A stretch of DNA of 63,711 nt, taken from a virus. A model generated the notes under the pieces. That model was not told the DNA's origin. It ran no database searches and was given only the letters and a program-made list of their open reading frames with translations. A program made the position numbers and the translations under genes. The stretch is taken from IMG/VR virus record IMGVR_UViG_3300021976_000012, positions 1-63,711 of that record; one strand, given 5' to 3'. How positions within the stretch are numbered: position 1 is the stretch's first letter; every line of letters begins with the position of its first letter. Positions 30,346 to 38,614 of this stretch are shown here, piece by piece.

Positions 30346-30656
30346 TGTACGAAGACGATGAAGAGTTAGAACAACAACCAAAGACTATAGAACAATATGA
30401 AGCAGATAGGAAATTATTCGACGCTATCGAAGAATGTATGAGAGCATATCTCGGTGATAAAGTTTCACAATTTACATTGACAGACTTCATAGCCTTGACA
30501 GCAATTCAGAAGATTTCTGAAGATGGAATCATAGTTACAAGATACCCAATGTGGGTTCGTGATGGTGATATTCCATGGTACAAGATTCAAGGTCTGATGA
30601 AAGTACATCAATTGCGAATGGACAAAGAAAGCATGAGTGAGAAGGATAATGGATGA
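30345..30656 (+). CDS. Hypothetical protein, 103 aa
   Basis: Acidic N-terminus (MYEDDEELEQQPKTIEQYEA), helical core, and WVRDGDIPWYKIQGLM. Unknown; overlaps the next gene by 8 nt. Confidence 0.65.
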   Translation: MYEDDEELEQQPKTIEQYEADRKLFDAIEECMRAYLGDKVSQFTLTDFIALTAIQKISEDGIIVTRYPMWVRDGDIPWYKIQGLMKVHQLRMDKESMSEKDNG

Positions 30657-31047
30657 CACTCTTGCAGTTGTAGGATCAATACATTTTGCTAAGGATCTCC
30701 ATAGCTTTCGCGTAGCTAGCGATTTTCTAGAAGAGTATATTTTACAAAATAAGCCTGATGCAATTGTATCTGGTGGGGCCTTTGGTATAGACGAACTTGC
30801 AATCGTTTGGGCTGAAGTATTACATATTCCATATGAAGAATTTCTTCCAACCAATAATCGTTGGGAGCCAGATGGATTCAAAGAACGCAATATTCAAATC
30901 GTAGAAGCGTGTACTAGACTAGTATGTATCCGCCATTATCTAGCTAAGACTTATGGTTCTGGTTGGACTGCTGATCATGCTGAAAGAAATCGCATCCCTG
31001 TGGAACGATATCTCTACAATGGTCGATATGAGATTGAGAAGTTATAA
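30649..31047 (+). CDS. SLOG/DUF2493-like nucleotide-binding protein, 132 aa
   Basis: LAVVGSIHF...AIVSGGAFGIDELA...FLPTNNRWEPDGFKERN...IVEACTRLVCI follows the Rossmann-like SLOG (YspA/DprA-like) pattern with the SGGxxGxD phosphate loop. These bind or hydrolyse nucleotide ligands; some act in defence signalling. GAGAAGGATA precedes ATG 30649. Confidence 0.75.
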   Translation: MDDTLAVVGSIHFAKDLHSFRVASDFLEEYILQNKPDAIVSGGAFGIDELAIVWAEVLHIPYEEFLPTNNRWEPDGFKERNIQIVEACTRLVCIRHYLAKTYGSGWTADHAERNRIPVERYLYNGRYEIEKL

Positions 31048-31187
31048 TGATTATATGCAACTTGTGTGGTCATGATGCTGATTATCATCACTTTGAAAAC
31101 AATAAGATATACTGTTCTAAGTGTCCAAATCGTAAATGCCAAGATGGACTAGATGGTCAACGTCATAGGGAAGAATTAAATGCTTGA
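31047..31187 (+). CDS. Zinc-finger miniprotein, 46 aa
   Basis: MIICNLCGHDADYHHFENNK then IYCSKCPNRKCQ: C2-C2 with extra His/Cys. TAATG start overlap; overlaps the next gene by 8 nt. Confidence 0.65.
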   Translation: MIICNLCGHDADYHHFENNKIYCSKCPNRKCQDGLDGQRHREELNA

Positions 31188-31317
31188 CTTCATATGTTGG
31201 TTTAGTAAAAGATTCTTTGACATTCATGATTACACCATTAGTCGTGGTGGCGATGGAGTTCCTAATCACTTCTATAAATACACATGCTGGAACTGTGGAA
31301 AGGAATTCCAAATATGA
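31180..31317 (+). CDS. Zinc-type miniprotein, 45 aa
   Basis: MLDFICWFSKRFFDIHDYTI...TCWNCGKEFQI: one clear CxxC at the C-terminus and an upstream Cys. ATGA overlap to the next gene. Confidence 0.6.
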   Translation: MLDFICWFSKRFFDIHDYTISRGGDGVPNHFYKYTCWNCGKEFQI

Positions 31318-31514
31318 GATATAAAATCATAATTCAAGAAGAAAAAGAGTATTCAGAACAAGCACCACATGCTAGTCAAACCTTTCTTGATACAGTGTTA
31401 GAACTCACTTCTTCTGATCCTGATGTAGTAGCTGCTACTTTACATTCGTTCGCAAACAAAGTAGCTCCTACCAAACCTGTAACACGCATAAGAAGAGAAG
31501 AAAGTTTTGAGTGA
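31314..31514 (+). CDS. Small hypothetical protein, 66 aa
   Basis: ATG 31314 (MRYKIIIQEEKEYSEQAPHA), overlapping the previous TGA; the longer frame upstream is shadow. Helical and charged. Unknown. Confidence 0.6.
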   Translation: MRYKIIIQEEKEYSEQAPHASQTFLDTVLELTSSDPDVVAATLHSFANKVAPTKPVTRIRREESFE

Positions 31515-31523
31515 GAGGGTGTC

Positions 31524-31862
31524 ATGTCAAATAATACTGAACCGAATGACAGTATTTGGTGGAGACTTGTACATCTAGAGCCAACATTACTACGTGGTCT
31601 TTTCACTGGTGCATTTGGTCTAGCAGGTACTCTTGGTATCTTTATTATACCTGGATTGCCTGATCAACTTCTTGGTTTCTGGGTTCCACTAATGGCTATA
31701 CTACAAATTATAATTACTCGTCCGGCTGTTACTGCCAATGCACGAGTACTAGCTTTAGTGCCTGATCCAGTAAACGCACCACAGGTAGTCGCGGCTGGAG
31801 AAGCAACAACTACAGCATCTCTAAAGGATATTACAAGAGCTGTTCAAGAATCGGGATCATAA
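31524..31862 (+). CDS. Two-span membrane protein, holin candidate, 112 aa
   Basis: GAGAGGG precedes ATG 31524. Spans at about 24-45 (LRGLFTGAFGLAGTLGIFII) and 50-68 (LLGFWVPLMAILQIIITRPA), then a charged C-terminal tail (LKDITRAVQESGS). Size and topology fit a class II holin, but it is far from the endolysin gene, so the role is a guess. Confidence 0.6.
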   Translation: MSNNTEPNDSIWWRLVHLEPTLLRGLFTGAFGLAGTLGIFIIPGLPDQLLGFWVPLMAILQIIITRPAVTANARVLALVPDPVNAPQVVAAGEATTTASLKDITRAVQESGS

Positions 31863-31863
31863 T

Positions 31864-32133
31864 ATGGCAACTAAAGTTAAGACTAGAAAAGTCGATGGCG
31901 AAATACTAGTTTCTCTGTGCATTAGATGTAAGTGCTGTTTAGCTGGTACTGGACACTGCTACACTTGTCACACTTCAACTTCTATTGCCAACATGTGTGG
32001 CTGTGGTGAGTGTGATGGAAAGGCAGATTCTTTCGTTGAACTAGAAGCAATGAGAGTTCAGCGGAGAAAAGTTAGATATGAGTACCGTTCAAGGGCGAGG
32101 ATTACACGCAATGGCAACGATGCCGCATTGTGA
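31864..32133 (+). CDS. Cys-rich zinc protein with basic tail, 89 aa
   Basis: LCIRCKCCLAGTGHCYTCHT and MCGCGECDGK: ten Cys in 40 residues, then an Arg/Lys-rich tail (QRRKVRYEYRSRARITRNG). Likely metal- and nucleic-acid-binding. Confidence 0.65.
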   Translation: MATKVKTRKVDGEILVSLCIRCKCCLAGTGHCYTCHTSTSIANMCGCGECDGKADSFVELEAMRVQRRKVRYEYRSRARITRNGNDAAL

Positions 32134-32332
32134 TTCACGAGTACTTCATGCTCCTAGTGAATGTAAATACTGTGACGCATGGCCAAGTTGGCAAGAAGCT
32201 CGTAAGATGTGGGGTATTGCTTTTACTGGGCACGAACCACAGGATGGAGAAATCTGGTGCCCATCGGAACTTCATCGATCAGTTGAGACCATTAACTTGT
32301 GGCCAGGTAATAGACCGAAGGCAGAATCATGA
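32111..32332 (+). CDS. Conserved phage zinc-type protein, 73 aa
   Basis: MATMPHCDSRVLHAPSECKY then CDAWPSWQEARKMWGIAF, a pattern common in small actinophage proteins with CDxRVLHxPxxCxxC. Start 32111 or 32120. ATGA overlap with the next gene. Confidence 0.65.
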   Translation: MATMPHCDSRVLHAPSECKYCDAWPSWQEARKMWGIAFTGHEPQDGEIWCPSELHRSVETINLWPGNRPKAES

Positions 32333-32631
32333 GTAGAATTGTAAAAGTACAAAATAGGGTAGCATCAAAAACTGCAATTCAATGGACCGAAGAGAGTGTG
32401 GTTGAGACTTTAAAGTTCCTTGAAGATAACGATGTCGGCTACACATTCCATGAAATTAATAGTGGTGGCCAACTAGTAATCTACACTGGTGTTGGGCCAA
32501 TCCAAATTCCATTTGGACATTGGATCATTTTCGATCACCTAAACCAAGTTGGTAATTGTGAATCTAACGAGACATTTACTAGATCGTATGAAATTCTGGA
32601 AGAAACCAAAGACGACGATTCAACTGGATGA
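32329..32631 (+). CDS. Hypothetical protein, 100 aa
   Basis: MSRIVKVQNRVASKTAIQWT..., alternating strands (QLVIYTGVGPIQIPFGHWII) and an acidic end. It resembles small phage proteins that lie next to nucleases, without known activity. Confidence 0.65.
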   Translation: MSRIVKVQNRVASKTAIQWTEESVVETLKFLEDNDVGYTFHEINSGGQLVIYTGVGPIQIPFGHWIIFDHLNQVGNCESNETFTRSYEILEETKDDDSTG

Positions 32632-32800
32632 GATTAGAAACCATATGGTAATTATTAGCGGAGGAGATACCTTCTCCGGTAGATTAGTAAGCTTTTATTA
32701 TAGTAGTGACACATCTGGTGTTAGAAAATTAACGCTTGAGTTCATAGATGATAAATCTTTCATGGAGAGATACAGTGTCAATCGAGATCGTCTCCTTTGA
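32588..32800 (+). CDS. Hypothetical protein, 70 aa
   Basis: ATG 32588 (MKFWKKPKTTIQLDEIRNHM) chosen; it overlaps the previous gene by 44 nt. GGDTFSGRLVSFYYSSD suggests an SH3-like or Sm-like small barrel. Overlaps the resolvase gene. Confidence 0.6.
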   Translation: MKFWKKPKTTIQLDEIRNHMVIISGGDTFSGRLVSFYYSSDTSGVRKLTLEFIDDKSFMERYSVNRDRLL

Positions 32801-33224
32801 TCCAGGTACTACAACTGGAGTTGCTACTCTTAATAACAATGACTATCGCACTTTTCAGATTAGACCTGACTTATATCCTCACCCGCACGAGACGCTATAC
32901 GATATGCTATCTGAGTTAAAGCCGAAGGTAGTTGCTTATGAAGCATTCCATTTTCGTCAGAATAAAACTGGTGCAATATTTACTGGTGTAGAATACATCG
33001 GTGTTATTGAACTATGGGCTCAGATGAATTATGCAGAGATAGTAAAGATTTCTCCAGGTGATGGCAAAGGCTTTTGGAATGATAATAAAATAAAGGCCAT
33101 TGATCTGTATAAGCCTGCTCATCCTCATGCTATGGATGCACTAAGAATTTTGCTTAGATATCAGATGAAGACTGATAAGGCTTTCATGGATCGAGTACTG
33201 CCCATTTTAAAAGAACGACTTTAG
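32775..33224 (+). CDS. RuvC-like Holliday junction resolvase, 149 aa
   Basis: GTG 32775 with GGAGAGA upstream. RNase H-fold acidic residues: IVSFDPGTTTGVA (Asp9), VVAYEAFHF (Glu56) and HPHAMDALRI near the C-terminus. Resolves branched DNA before packaging. Confidence 0.87.
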   Translation: MSIEIVSFDPGTTTGVATLNNNDYRTFQIRPDLYPHPHETLYDMLSELKPKVVAYEAFHFRQNKTGAIFTGVEYIGVIELWAQMNYAEIVKISPGDGKGFWNDNKIKAIDLYKPAHPHAMDALRILLRYQMKTDKAFMDRVLPILKERL

Positions 33225-33233
33225 GAGTAGTTG

Positions 33234-33635
33234 ATGCTCAAGCGTTTCATCGTAGTATTACTTACTTGTATCGCAGCGATTACTGTTGTTGCTAGTCCAG
33301 CAATGGCTCGTACTCGTCCTGTTACTCTAACGATCACATCTAGTACGTGTGTAGATGCCAGATGGGTACTAACCCTTGCAGCTACTTCCACTACTACACG
33401 AACAGTTGATTACTCAGACGATACTGACTACGGTGTTAGAATTATTGAGCGCTCCATTGTACTACAACCAAACACTACTTACACAATTCAGTACGAGCCT
33501 GGTGGATCAGTTCAGAACCTGCATGGTGGATTATTCCAAGCAGGTTCTGGTGGTTGGGATGGCGAGTCTGATCCACTAGCCACAATCTTTACTTACGCCC
33601 CACACATTGCAAACCCTGGTGTTTATAGATGTTAG
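33234..33635 (+). CDS. Secreted protein, 133 aa
   Basis: MLKRFIVVLLTCIAAITVVA then SPAMA-RT is a Sec signal peptide with a signal peptidase I site after AMA. The mature part (about 107 aa) is beta-rich, with two Cys (SSTCVDARW and VYRC at the end) that may form a disulfide. AGGAG upstream. Unusual for a phage gene in a DNA-metabolism run; role unknown. Confidence 0.75.
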   Translation: MLKRFIVVLLTCIAAITVVASPAMARTRPVTLTITSSTCVDARWVLTLAATSTTTRTVDYSDDTDYGVRIIERSIVLQPNTTYTIQYEPGGSVQNLHGGLFQAGSGGWDGESDPLATIFTYAPHIANPGVYRC

Positions 33636-33910
33636 GAAAGCCTTTGAGGAAATTACCATTATCGCCATTAACACTAGATGCAGTTCAAGCTGAAGCAATT
33701 CGAGCACATCTCAAGCATGGCGATAATTCACTTCTTAATCCAAACTTGCACTGGTCACTGAAGCTTTCATCATTAATGGAAGAAGTTGGCGAGGTTGCAC
33801 ACGAGCTAACGTATGATGTTGAAGACAACAAAAATGATCTAGTTAAAGAGCTATTACAGGTTGCTTCGGTTGCATTGTGCTGGGTTGAATCATTGGAAGG
33901 TAACAAATGA
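33629..33910 (+). CDS. MazG-like nucleotide pyrophosphohydrolase, 93 aa
   Basis: KLSSLMEEVGEVAHELTYD...DLVKELLQVASVALC matches the MazG/DCTPP fold: EExxE on one helix and ExxxxA/D on the next. It would hydrolyse (d)NTPs or alarmones. ATG overlaps the secreted protein gene; ATGA overlap with the next. Confidence 0.8.
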   Translation: MLGKPLRKLPLSPLTLDAVQAEAIRAHLKHGDNSLLNPNLHWSLKLSSLMEEVGEVAHELTYDVEDNKNDLVKELLQVASVALCWVESLEGNK

Positions 33911-34260
33911 TTCTTAATCTAACTCCACATACAGTTACCATATTCAAGCCTGAAACTCCAGATAGAATTGGTGTCACTTTCGGATTAAAATCATACATTG
34001 TTGCCACTATAAAGTCATCGGAACCACTAAGACTAACTGAACTTGTAGCTAGTGCAGCCTATATCGATGGTATACTTGTAAATTGGGTTCGCTACGGAAA
34101 CCTCTCATATAACCCACCACAGGAGCAAGATACATACTACATAGTATCGCTAGCAACAGCACTAGCTGTCCGACGTGAAGATTTCCTAGTACCTCACCGT
34201 GAGGTACGCAACATGGATGGTGTCATCATAGGATGTAGAGCATTAGCAAAGCCATCTTAA
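33907..34260 (+). CDS. Conserved hypothetical protein, 117 aa
   Basis: MILNLTPHTVTIFKPETPDR... VRREDFLVPHREVRNMDGVI: the LTPH start and the late 'P...V R D..G.I.GC.AL' segment mark a widespread small family of unknown function in bacteria and phages. Last gene of the rightward arm. Confidence 0.75.
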   Translation: MILNLTPHTVTIFKPETPDRIGVTFGLKSYIVATIKSSEPLRLTELVASAAYIDGILVNWVRYGNLSYNPPQEQDTYYIVSLATALAVRREDFLVPHREVRNMDGVIIGCRALAKPS

Positions 34261-34281
34261 AATTTTATATCAAGACACACT

Positions 34282-34312
34282 AAAGGGGACCTACTTATTG
34301 TAGGTCCCCTTT
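34282..34312. terminator. Bidirectional terminator between convergent arms
   Basis: Perfect 13-bp stem (AAAGGGGACCTAC with GTAGGTCCCCTTT, loop TTATT) followed on + by TTTT. The symmetric A/T flanks let it end both the rightward early arm and the leftward structural operon, whose last stop is at 34313. Confidence 0.92.
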
Positions 34313-36817
34313 TTAGTCTGTTTCGACTGTGATATCCTCCGGCATGGTAAACACTTCATCTTCTGGCATGAAGAATGCTTCATCTTCTGGAGTAACAACA
34401 GCTATAATATCTTTAGGCATAGTGAATACTAAATCAGCAGGCATTCTCATTGTTACATCTATTGTGACTTGCTTACCAATATGAGGATATCCAACAGTAG
34501 CCTGAGTTGTGATACCACCAGCAAATACATTTTTCGCTAGTATGCCAAGACTTACAATACTACTGCCGAAACGTACCTCACTGGTAATACCATGCGCCGC
34601 GACAGTTACCGATCCTGTGGTGACTGTAGGGCTTCCCAGACGCTCTGTGCTCGTTATACCGGTTGCATTTAAAGTGGTCGCTGTCCCAGTTACTGCCTGA
34701 CCAAAAGTTTCTGAAGATTTTATGCCATTTGCATTAATAGTATAAGTTGTAGTGACACTTGCGCTTCCTATGCGCTCAGATGTCGTTATGCTACTGGCAA
34801 CAATAGTAGCTGGACCCACAGTAACCGTAGGTGAACCAAGTGTTTCTGATGTGTATATTCCATTGGCAAGTATAGTGGAGGCACCAGCGGATACATTTGC
34901 ATTACCAACTGCATCACTAGATGCAATACTGTAAGCATTAACAGTGACTGCACTAGTAGTAATAGTTGGAGAACCAAGAACTTCTTGTCCTGGAATTCCT
35001 TGTGCTAATACTGTGCTTACACCAACAGAAACAGCAGCAAATCCAACAGCTTCTCCAGAGGTTATGCTGTTGGCAGATACTGTAACTGGACCTGTTGTAA
35101 TTGTTGTAGATCCAACGCCTTCTGAACTTTGAATACTTTGTGCTAATATTGAAGTTGCAGTTATAGCATTTATATTACCAAGAACTTCACTGCTTGGAAT
35201 ACCATTAGCATTAACTGTTATTGTGGTAGTTATTGTTGGAGAACCAAGCTTATCTGAACTTACAATTCCATTGGCATTAATGCTGCTAATGGTTGATACA
35301 GTTGGACTGCCAACAGCTTGGCTGCTAGTGATTCCGTTGGCAACAACACCCACTGTGGTGGTTACTGCTGAAGCACCAATGCGCTCGCTTGATGTAATTC
35401 CATTTGCGTTTATAGTTGTTGTGGTTGTTATAGTTGGTTGTCCAAGAATTTCAGATGATGGAATACCTTGAGCTAATGTTGAAGTAGCTGTTATAGTGTT
35501 CGGATTACCAAGTTGTTCAGAACTTGATATGCTATTTGCGTTTACAGTTACAGTGGTAGTTATTGATGGTTGTCCAACTCGTTCTGAAGTTGGAATACCT
35601 TGTGCGTTGATTGTAGTGATAATTGTAACAGATGGATTACTAACTGTTTCACTACTTGATATACCTTGAGCTTGAATGTTAATGGCTATCGAAGGGTTAC
35701 CTAGACGTTCTGAGCTTGTGATACCTTGTGCAGATATGGTTGCAGTCGACGTTATGACTGGTTGACCAAGAGTTTCTGAACTAGGAATACCTTGAGCTTG
35801 TACATTCGTTACACTAGCTATGTTTGCATTGCCCAATGTTTCAGAGCTTGAGATACCTTGTGCGGATATAGTTGCCGTTGTAGTTATAGTTGGTTGGCCT
35901 AAGACTTCAGAACTTGTGATGCCTTGTGCATTAGCTGTGTATGTACTCGTTACTGCTGATTGACCAAATATTTCAGATGAAGTAATACTATTGTTAACTA
36001 TATTCTGGTCTGCTGCACTAGTCTGAGCATAAGATGCATAGCGACTGTTGTGTGCGATGATCAGTTCAAGCAGAAGGTGTGGTGGGATGACTAGGTTGTA
36101 TGTACTACCCACAGTAGGAGCAGCACCAGGCTCTTCAAGAACTTCTGCATAAACCCAGCTTGTATTGAAACTAGATAAAGGTAGATTGACATTTAAAGTG
36201 TTACTGTTGCCATTAACGTCATCTGCTGATGTCCTACGGAAGAATCCGTAAGTGAATGTTGGTCCTGTTGCAGAGCCGCCATTGGCTATGGTACAGCCAG
36301 TGCCGGCTGTCTCTGCGCCTACATCATCCCAGTCACATACTACAATGAAACCTTGCCCGTTTGTACCTTGTGCAGTGTAGCTTTGTGAAATAGTTGTTGT
36401 TGAACTAGATCCCAATTTACCGTGAGCACCAATTGGTCCACTAAGCTTTTGACCTGTCAGTACTGTGATATGCAAAGCTGATTGACGATTGGTATTGGTT
36501 CCTGCTGATCCACTGGTAACAGTTACAGTCATAGCGGCTGACGTGCCGACTACCGCCCACCATTGTGCAGCCTGACCATCGACGGTAGGAGCATTGGTAT
36601 GAGATTGCCAATCCAATAGGGTATAAGTTAGTGGTGTACCAAGATTATCAGTGATTGTTGGTGTGGCTGGATTGATACCGCTTGGAGAGTTACCAGACCA
36701 TCTTATTAGTAAAAGTGAATTAGTAGGTGGTGTAAAGCTTGCTGATGTAACTGTTGCAACTGTGCCAACCGAATTAACTGCAATGACCGGGGTTGATGCA
36801 TCAATAGCAAGTGCCAT
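34313..36817 (-). CDS. Tail fibre/adhesin-like protein with about 23 tandem 20-residue repeats, 834 aa
   Basis: Residues about 1-235: globular beta domain (starts MALAIDASTPVIAVNSVG; WWAVVGTSAAMTVTV). Residues about 270-765: about 23 imperfect repeats of the form GIxSSExLGxPxITTTxTxxA. The C-terminus has MPxD repeats (MPKD, MPED, MPED). The repeat looks like a beta-solenoid or stacked strands, suited to an elongated virion fibre. GGGAGG before ATG. Last structural gene, so probably host recognition. Confidence 0.75.
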   Translation of the reverse strand: MALAIDASTPVIAVNSVGTVATVTSASFTPPTNSLLLIRWSGNSPSGINPATPTITDNLGTPLTYTLLDWQSHTNAPTVDGQAAQWWAVVGTSAAMTVTVTSGSAGTNTNRQSALHITVLTGQKLSGPIGAHGKLGSSSTTTISQSYTAQGTNGQGFIVVCDWDDVGAETAGTGCTIANGGSATGPTFTYGFFRRTSADDVNGNSNTLNVNLPLSSFNTSWVYAEVLEEPGAAPTVGSTYNLVIPPHLLLELIIAHNSRYASYAQTSAADQNIVNNSITSSEIFGQSAVTSTYTANAQGITSSEVLGQPTITTTATISAQGISSSETLGNANIASVTNVQAQGIPSSETLGQPVITSTATISAQGITSSERLGNPSIAINIQAQGISSSETVSNPSVTIITTINAQGIPTSERVGQPSITTTVTVNANSISSSEQLGNPNTITATSTLAQGIPSSEILGQPTITTTTTINANGITSSERIGASAVTTTVGVVANGITSSQAVGSPTVSTISSINANGIVSSDKLGSPTITTTITVNANGIPSSEVLGNINAITATSILAQSIQSSEGVGSTTITTGPVTVSANSITSGEAVGFAAVSVGVSTVLAQGIPGQEVLGSPTITTSAVTVNAYSIASSDAVGNANVSAGASTILANGIYTSETLGSPTVTVGPATIVASSITTSERIGSASVTTTYTINANGIKSSETFGQAVTGTATTLNATGITSTERLGSPTVTTGSVTVAAHGITSEVRFGSSIVSLGILAKNVFAGGITTQATVGYPHIGKQVTIDVTMRMPADLVFTMPKDIIAVVTPEDEAFFMPEDEVFTMPEDITVETD

Positions 36818-36837
36818 GCCTCAACCTCCCGGTTGTA

Positions 36838-37140
36838 TTAGACGTTCAGACCAATGAGCTTTTTAGCATCAAAGTAAAAATCATTCGTCGATGCCTGCGT
36901 GCCAGTACCCTTAGCAATGCCTGAAAGATTCTTCATTGCTGTAAAAGCTGCACGAATTGTTGTGATTTCACCAGCCGTGTAACCCATAGCAGTAAGAACA
37001 GCATCAGTGCCCAATGCAGCATCATCTAGATATCCGTCTTTAAACTGAACACACGCTAGTAGTGATTCTCGGACGTTGACAATCATTGCGCCTATGCGAT
37101 TGTCAATGTCTACCTTTGTTACTGGATAACCAGTAGACAT
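36838..37140 (-). CDS. Hypothetical protein in the tail module, 100 aa
   Basis: MSTGYPVTKVDIDNRIGAMI..., helical. The GYTAGEITTIRAAFTAMKNL part resembles a helical bundle found in small tail-region proteins of actinophages. GGAGT upstream. Confidence 0.65.
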   Translation of the reverse strand: MSTGYPVTKVDIDNRIGAMIVNVRESLLACVQFKDGYLDDAALGTDAVLTAMGYTAGEITTIRAAFTAMKNLSGIAKGTGTQASTNDFYFDAKKLIGLNV

Positions 37141-37153
37141 TTGGACTCCTTAT

Positions 37154-37729
37154 TTAGTTGAGACGCATACAGGTGATGTTGTACGTGGTGATTGAATTGG
37201 ATGCTGACGAAGCACTCCAAGTAGCAGATACACCAACACGGTTGTCGATCGTCGTGTTGAGAGGTGAGACTGTGCGTAGTGCGGCAGTGATTGGAATCGG
37301 AACGCCGGTAAATGCCGTTAGTGATGTACCAAACTCCAAATCACCTTCACCAATCATTGTTCCAGTAGCACCAGTCTTGGTGACCTTACCTCGCCACTCC
37401 ATTCTCCATGGCATAGCTGTTAGTGCAGATGCTCCTGGAGCCATAGCTGATGATAATGCAATGTCAGTTACAACAGTTGGAGTTACACCATCATCAAGAT
37501 AAGTACCAAGATGCAGACCGAAGATAATAGTTGGAGATCCTGTTGTACAGCTATATTCGCCTTCGGCTTCAATCTTGATTACATCACCAACGAAGAGTGT
37601 TCCAGCCGGAATCCTTGGAATCGGAAGAGGACTAACATCTCTCTTTGTCGTGAATGTGTTGGCTGCTGTACCACTTACAGTTGCAAATGGTCCAAAACAT
37701 TCAACTATTGATGCGCCACCTAGTTTCAT
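37154..37729 (-). CDS. Predicted virion beta-sandwich protein, 191 aa
   Basis: Gly/Ser/Thr-rich beta pattern from start to end (MKLGGASIVECFGPFATVSG; VEWRGKVTKTGA-like strands), resembling jelly-roll head/tail fibre domains. AAGGAT before ATG. No enzyme motif. Confidence 0.6.
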   Translation of the reverse strand: MKLGGASIVECFGPFATVSGTAANTFTTKRDVSPLPIPRIPAGTLFVGDVIKIEAEGEYSCTTGSPTIIFGLHLGTYLDDGVTPTVVTDIALSSAMAPGASALTAMPWRMEWRGKVTKTGATGTMIGEGDLEFGTSLTAFTGVPIPITAALRTVSPLNTTIDNRVGVSATWSASSASNSITTYNITCMRLN

Positions 37730-37738
37730 ATTTTATCC

Positions 37739-38602
37739 TTACAGCTTGAAGATCTTATTAGCTCCTGAATCCCAGGTTACTACAATGTTTCCACCGTTAG
37801 GTGTAACAGGTAACCCAGATCCAGTAGCAAGAGCCAAACCGCGAGCACCAGCATTAACAGTAGTAGAGGTTACCGTAATGGAACGATCACCAGCATTAGC
37901 TAATGATGTTAAAGTTGCTGACTGTCCAGTAGAGAATGCAATAGTTGTTGTGCTTGGAATACCATACTTCAGAGGTTCAACTGGGATTACTGTACCAGTC
38001 GTTGTAGTGTTACAAATAACAATCTGTTTACCAGTAATAAGTGCAGTCATACGTGATGTTGCTGGAGTACCAGTATCCTGCAAAATAGCCACTGCTTCCA
38101 CAGAAGCACCAGTAACCGCACTAAATGTTACATCATCAGCATCGGCAACACCATTAACAACAGTTTTAGTGGTAAGGTTACCAGAAAGGCTTCCAACTAG
38201 TCCACCATCGAAAGCATCCCAGAATCTAGTTCCAACAGTATTACGACCGAGGTTAACTGCATAGCCAGTAGCAACGCCTGTACCGTTGCCAGTCGCGTTA
38301 CCTCCAGTTACAGGATCAGTAAGTGAAAAAACTGAAGCAGAAGCAGCAGTAATTGCCCAAAGACCATTAGCAGAAGTGTTAACTAAGTGACCATCAATAT
38401 ACACTATGTCACCGTTTGTGAAACCATGTGCAACTGCTGTAGTTATAACAATTGGTGGTCCAACAACTGAACTAGCAATCTGTCGAACGCCAACTTCGGC
38501 AGTACTGAGGTCTAGTAGTGCTGCCTTGAAGTTCTGAGTATCCCAGTCCAATGAGCCATCGAGAAATCCTTCTCGACCAAACTCAAATAATGAATTAGCC
38601 AT
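37739..38602 (-). CDS. Minor tail protein, 287 aa
   Basis: MANSLFEFGREGFLDGSLDW is a start typical of actinophage minor tail proteins (FxxxGRExFLxGxIxWxxD). The central VVITTAVAHGFTNGDIVYID resembles a receptor-binding/'ubiquitin-activating-like' tail repeat. The rest is beta-rich. AAGGAGA upstream. Confidence 0.7.
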   Translation of the reverse strand: MANSLFEFGREGFLDGSLDWDTQNFKAALLDLSTAEVGVRQIASSVVGPPIVITTAVAHGFTNGDIVYIDGHLVNTSANGLWAITAASASVFSLTDPVTGGNATGNGTGVATGYAVNLGRNTVGTRFWDAFDGGLVGSLSGNLTTKTVVNGVADADDVTFSAVTGASVEAVAILQDTGTPATSRMTALITGKQIVICNTTTTGTVIPVEPLKYGIPSTTTIAFSTGQSATLTSLANAGDRSITVTSTTVNAGARGLALATGSGLPVTPNGGNIVVTWDSGANKIFKL

Positions 38603-38614
38603 TAGTTTATCTCC

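Noticed and set aside
34509-37711. Several + strand ORFs opposite the tail genes
   Set aside because: They mirror Val/Thr-rich repeats of minus-strand structural genes, lack ribosome-binding sites and resemble nothing known.
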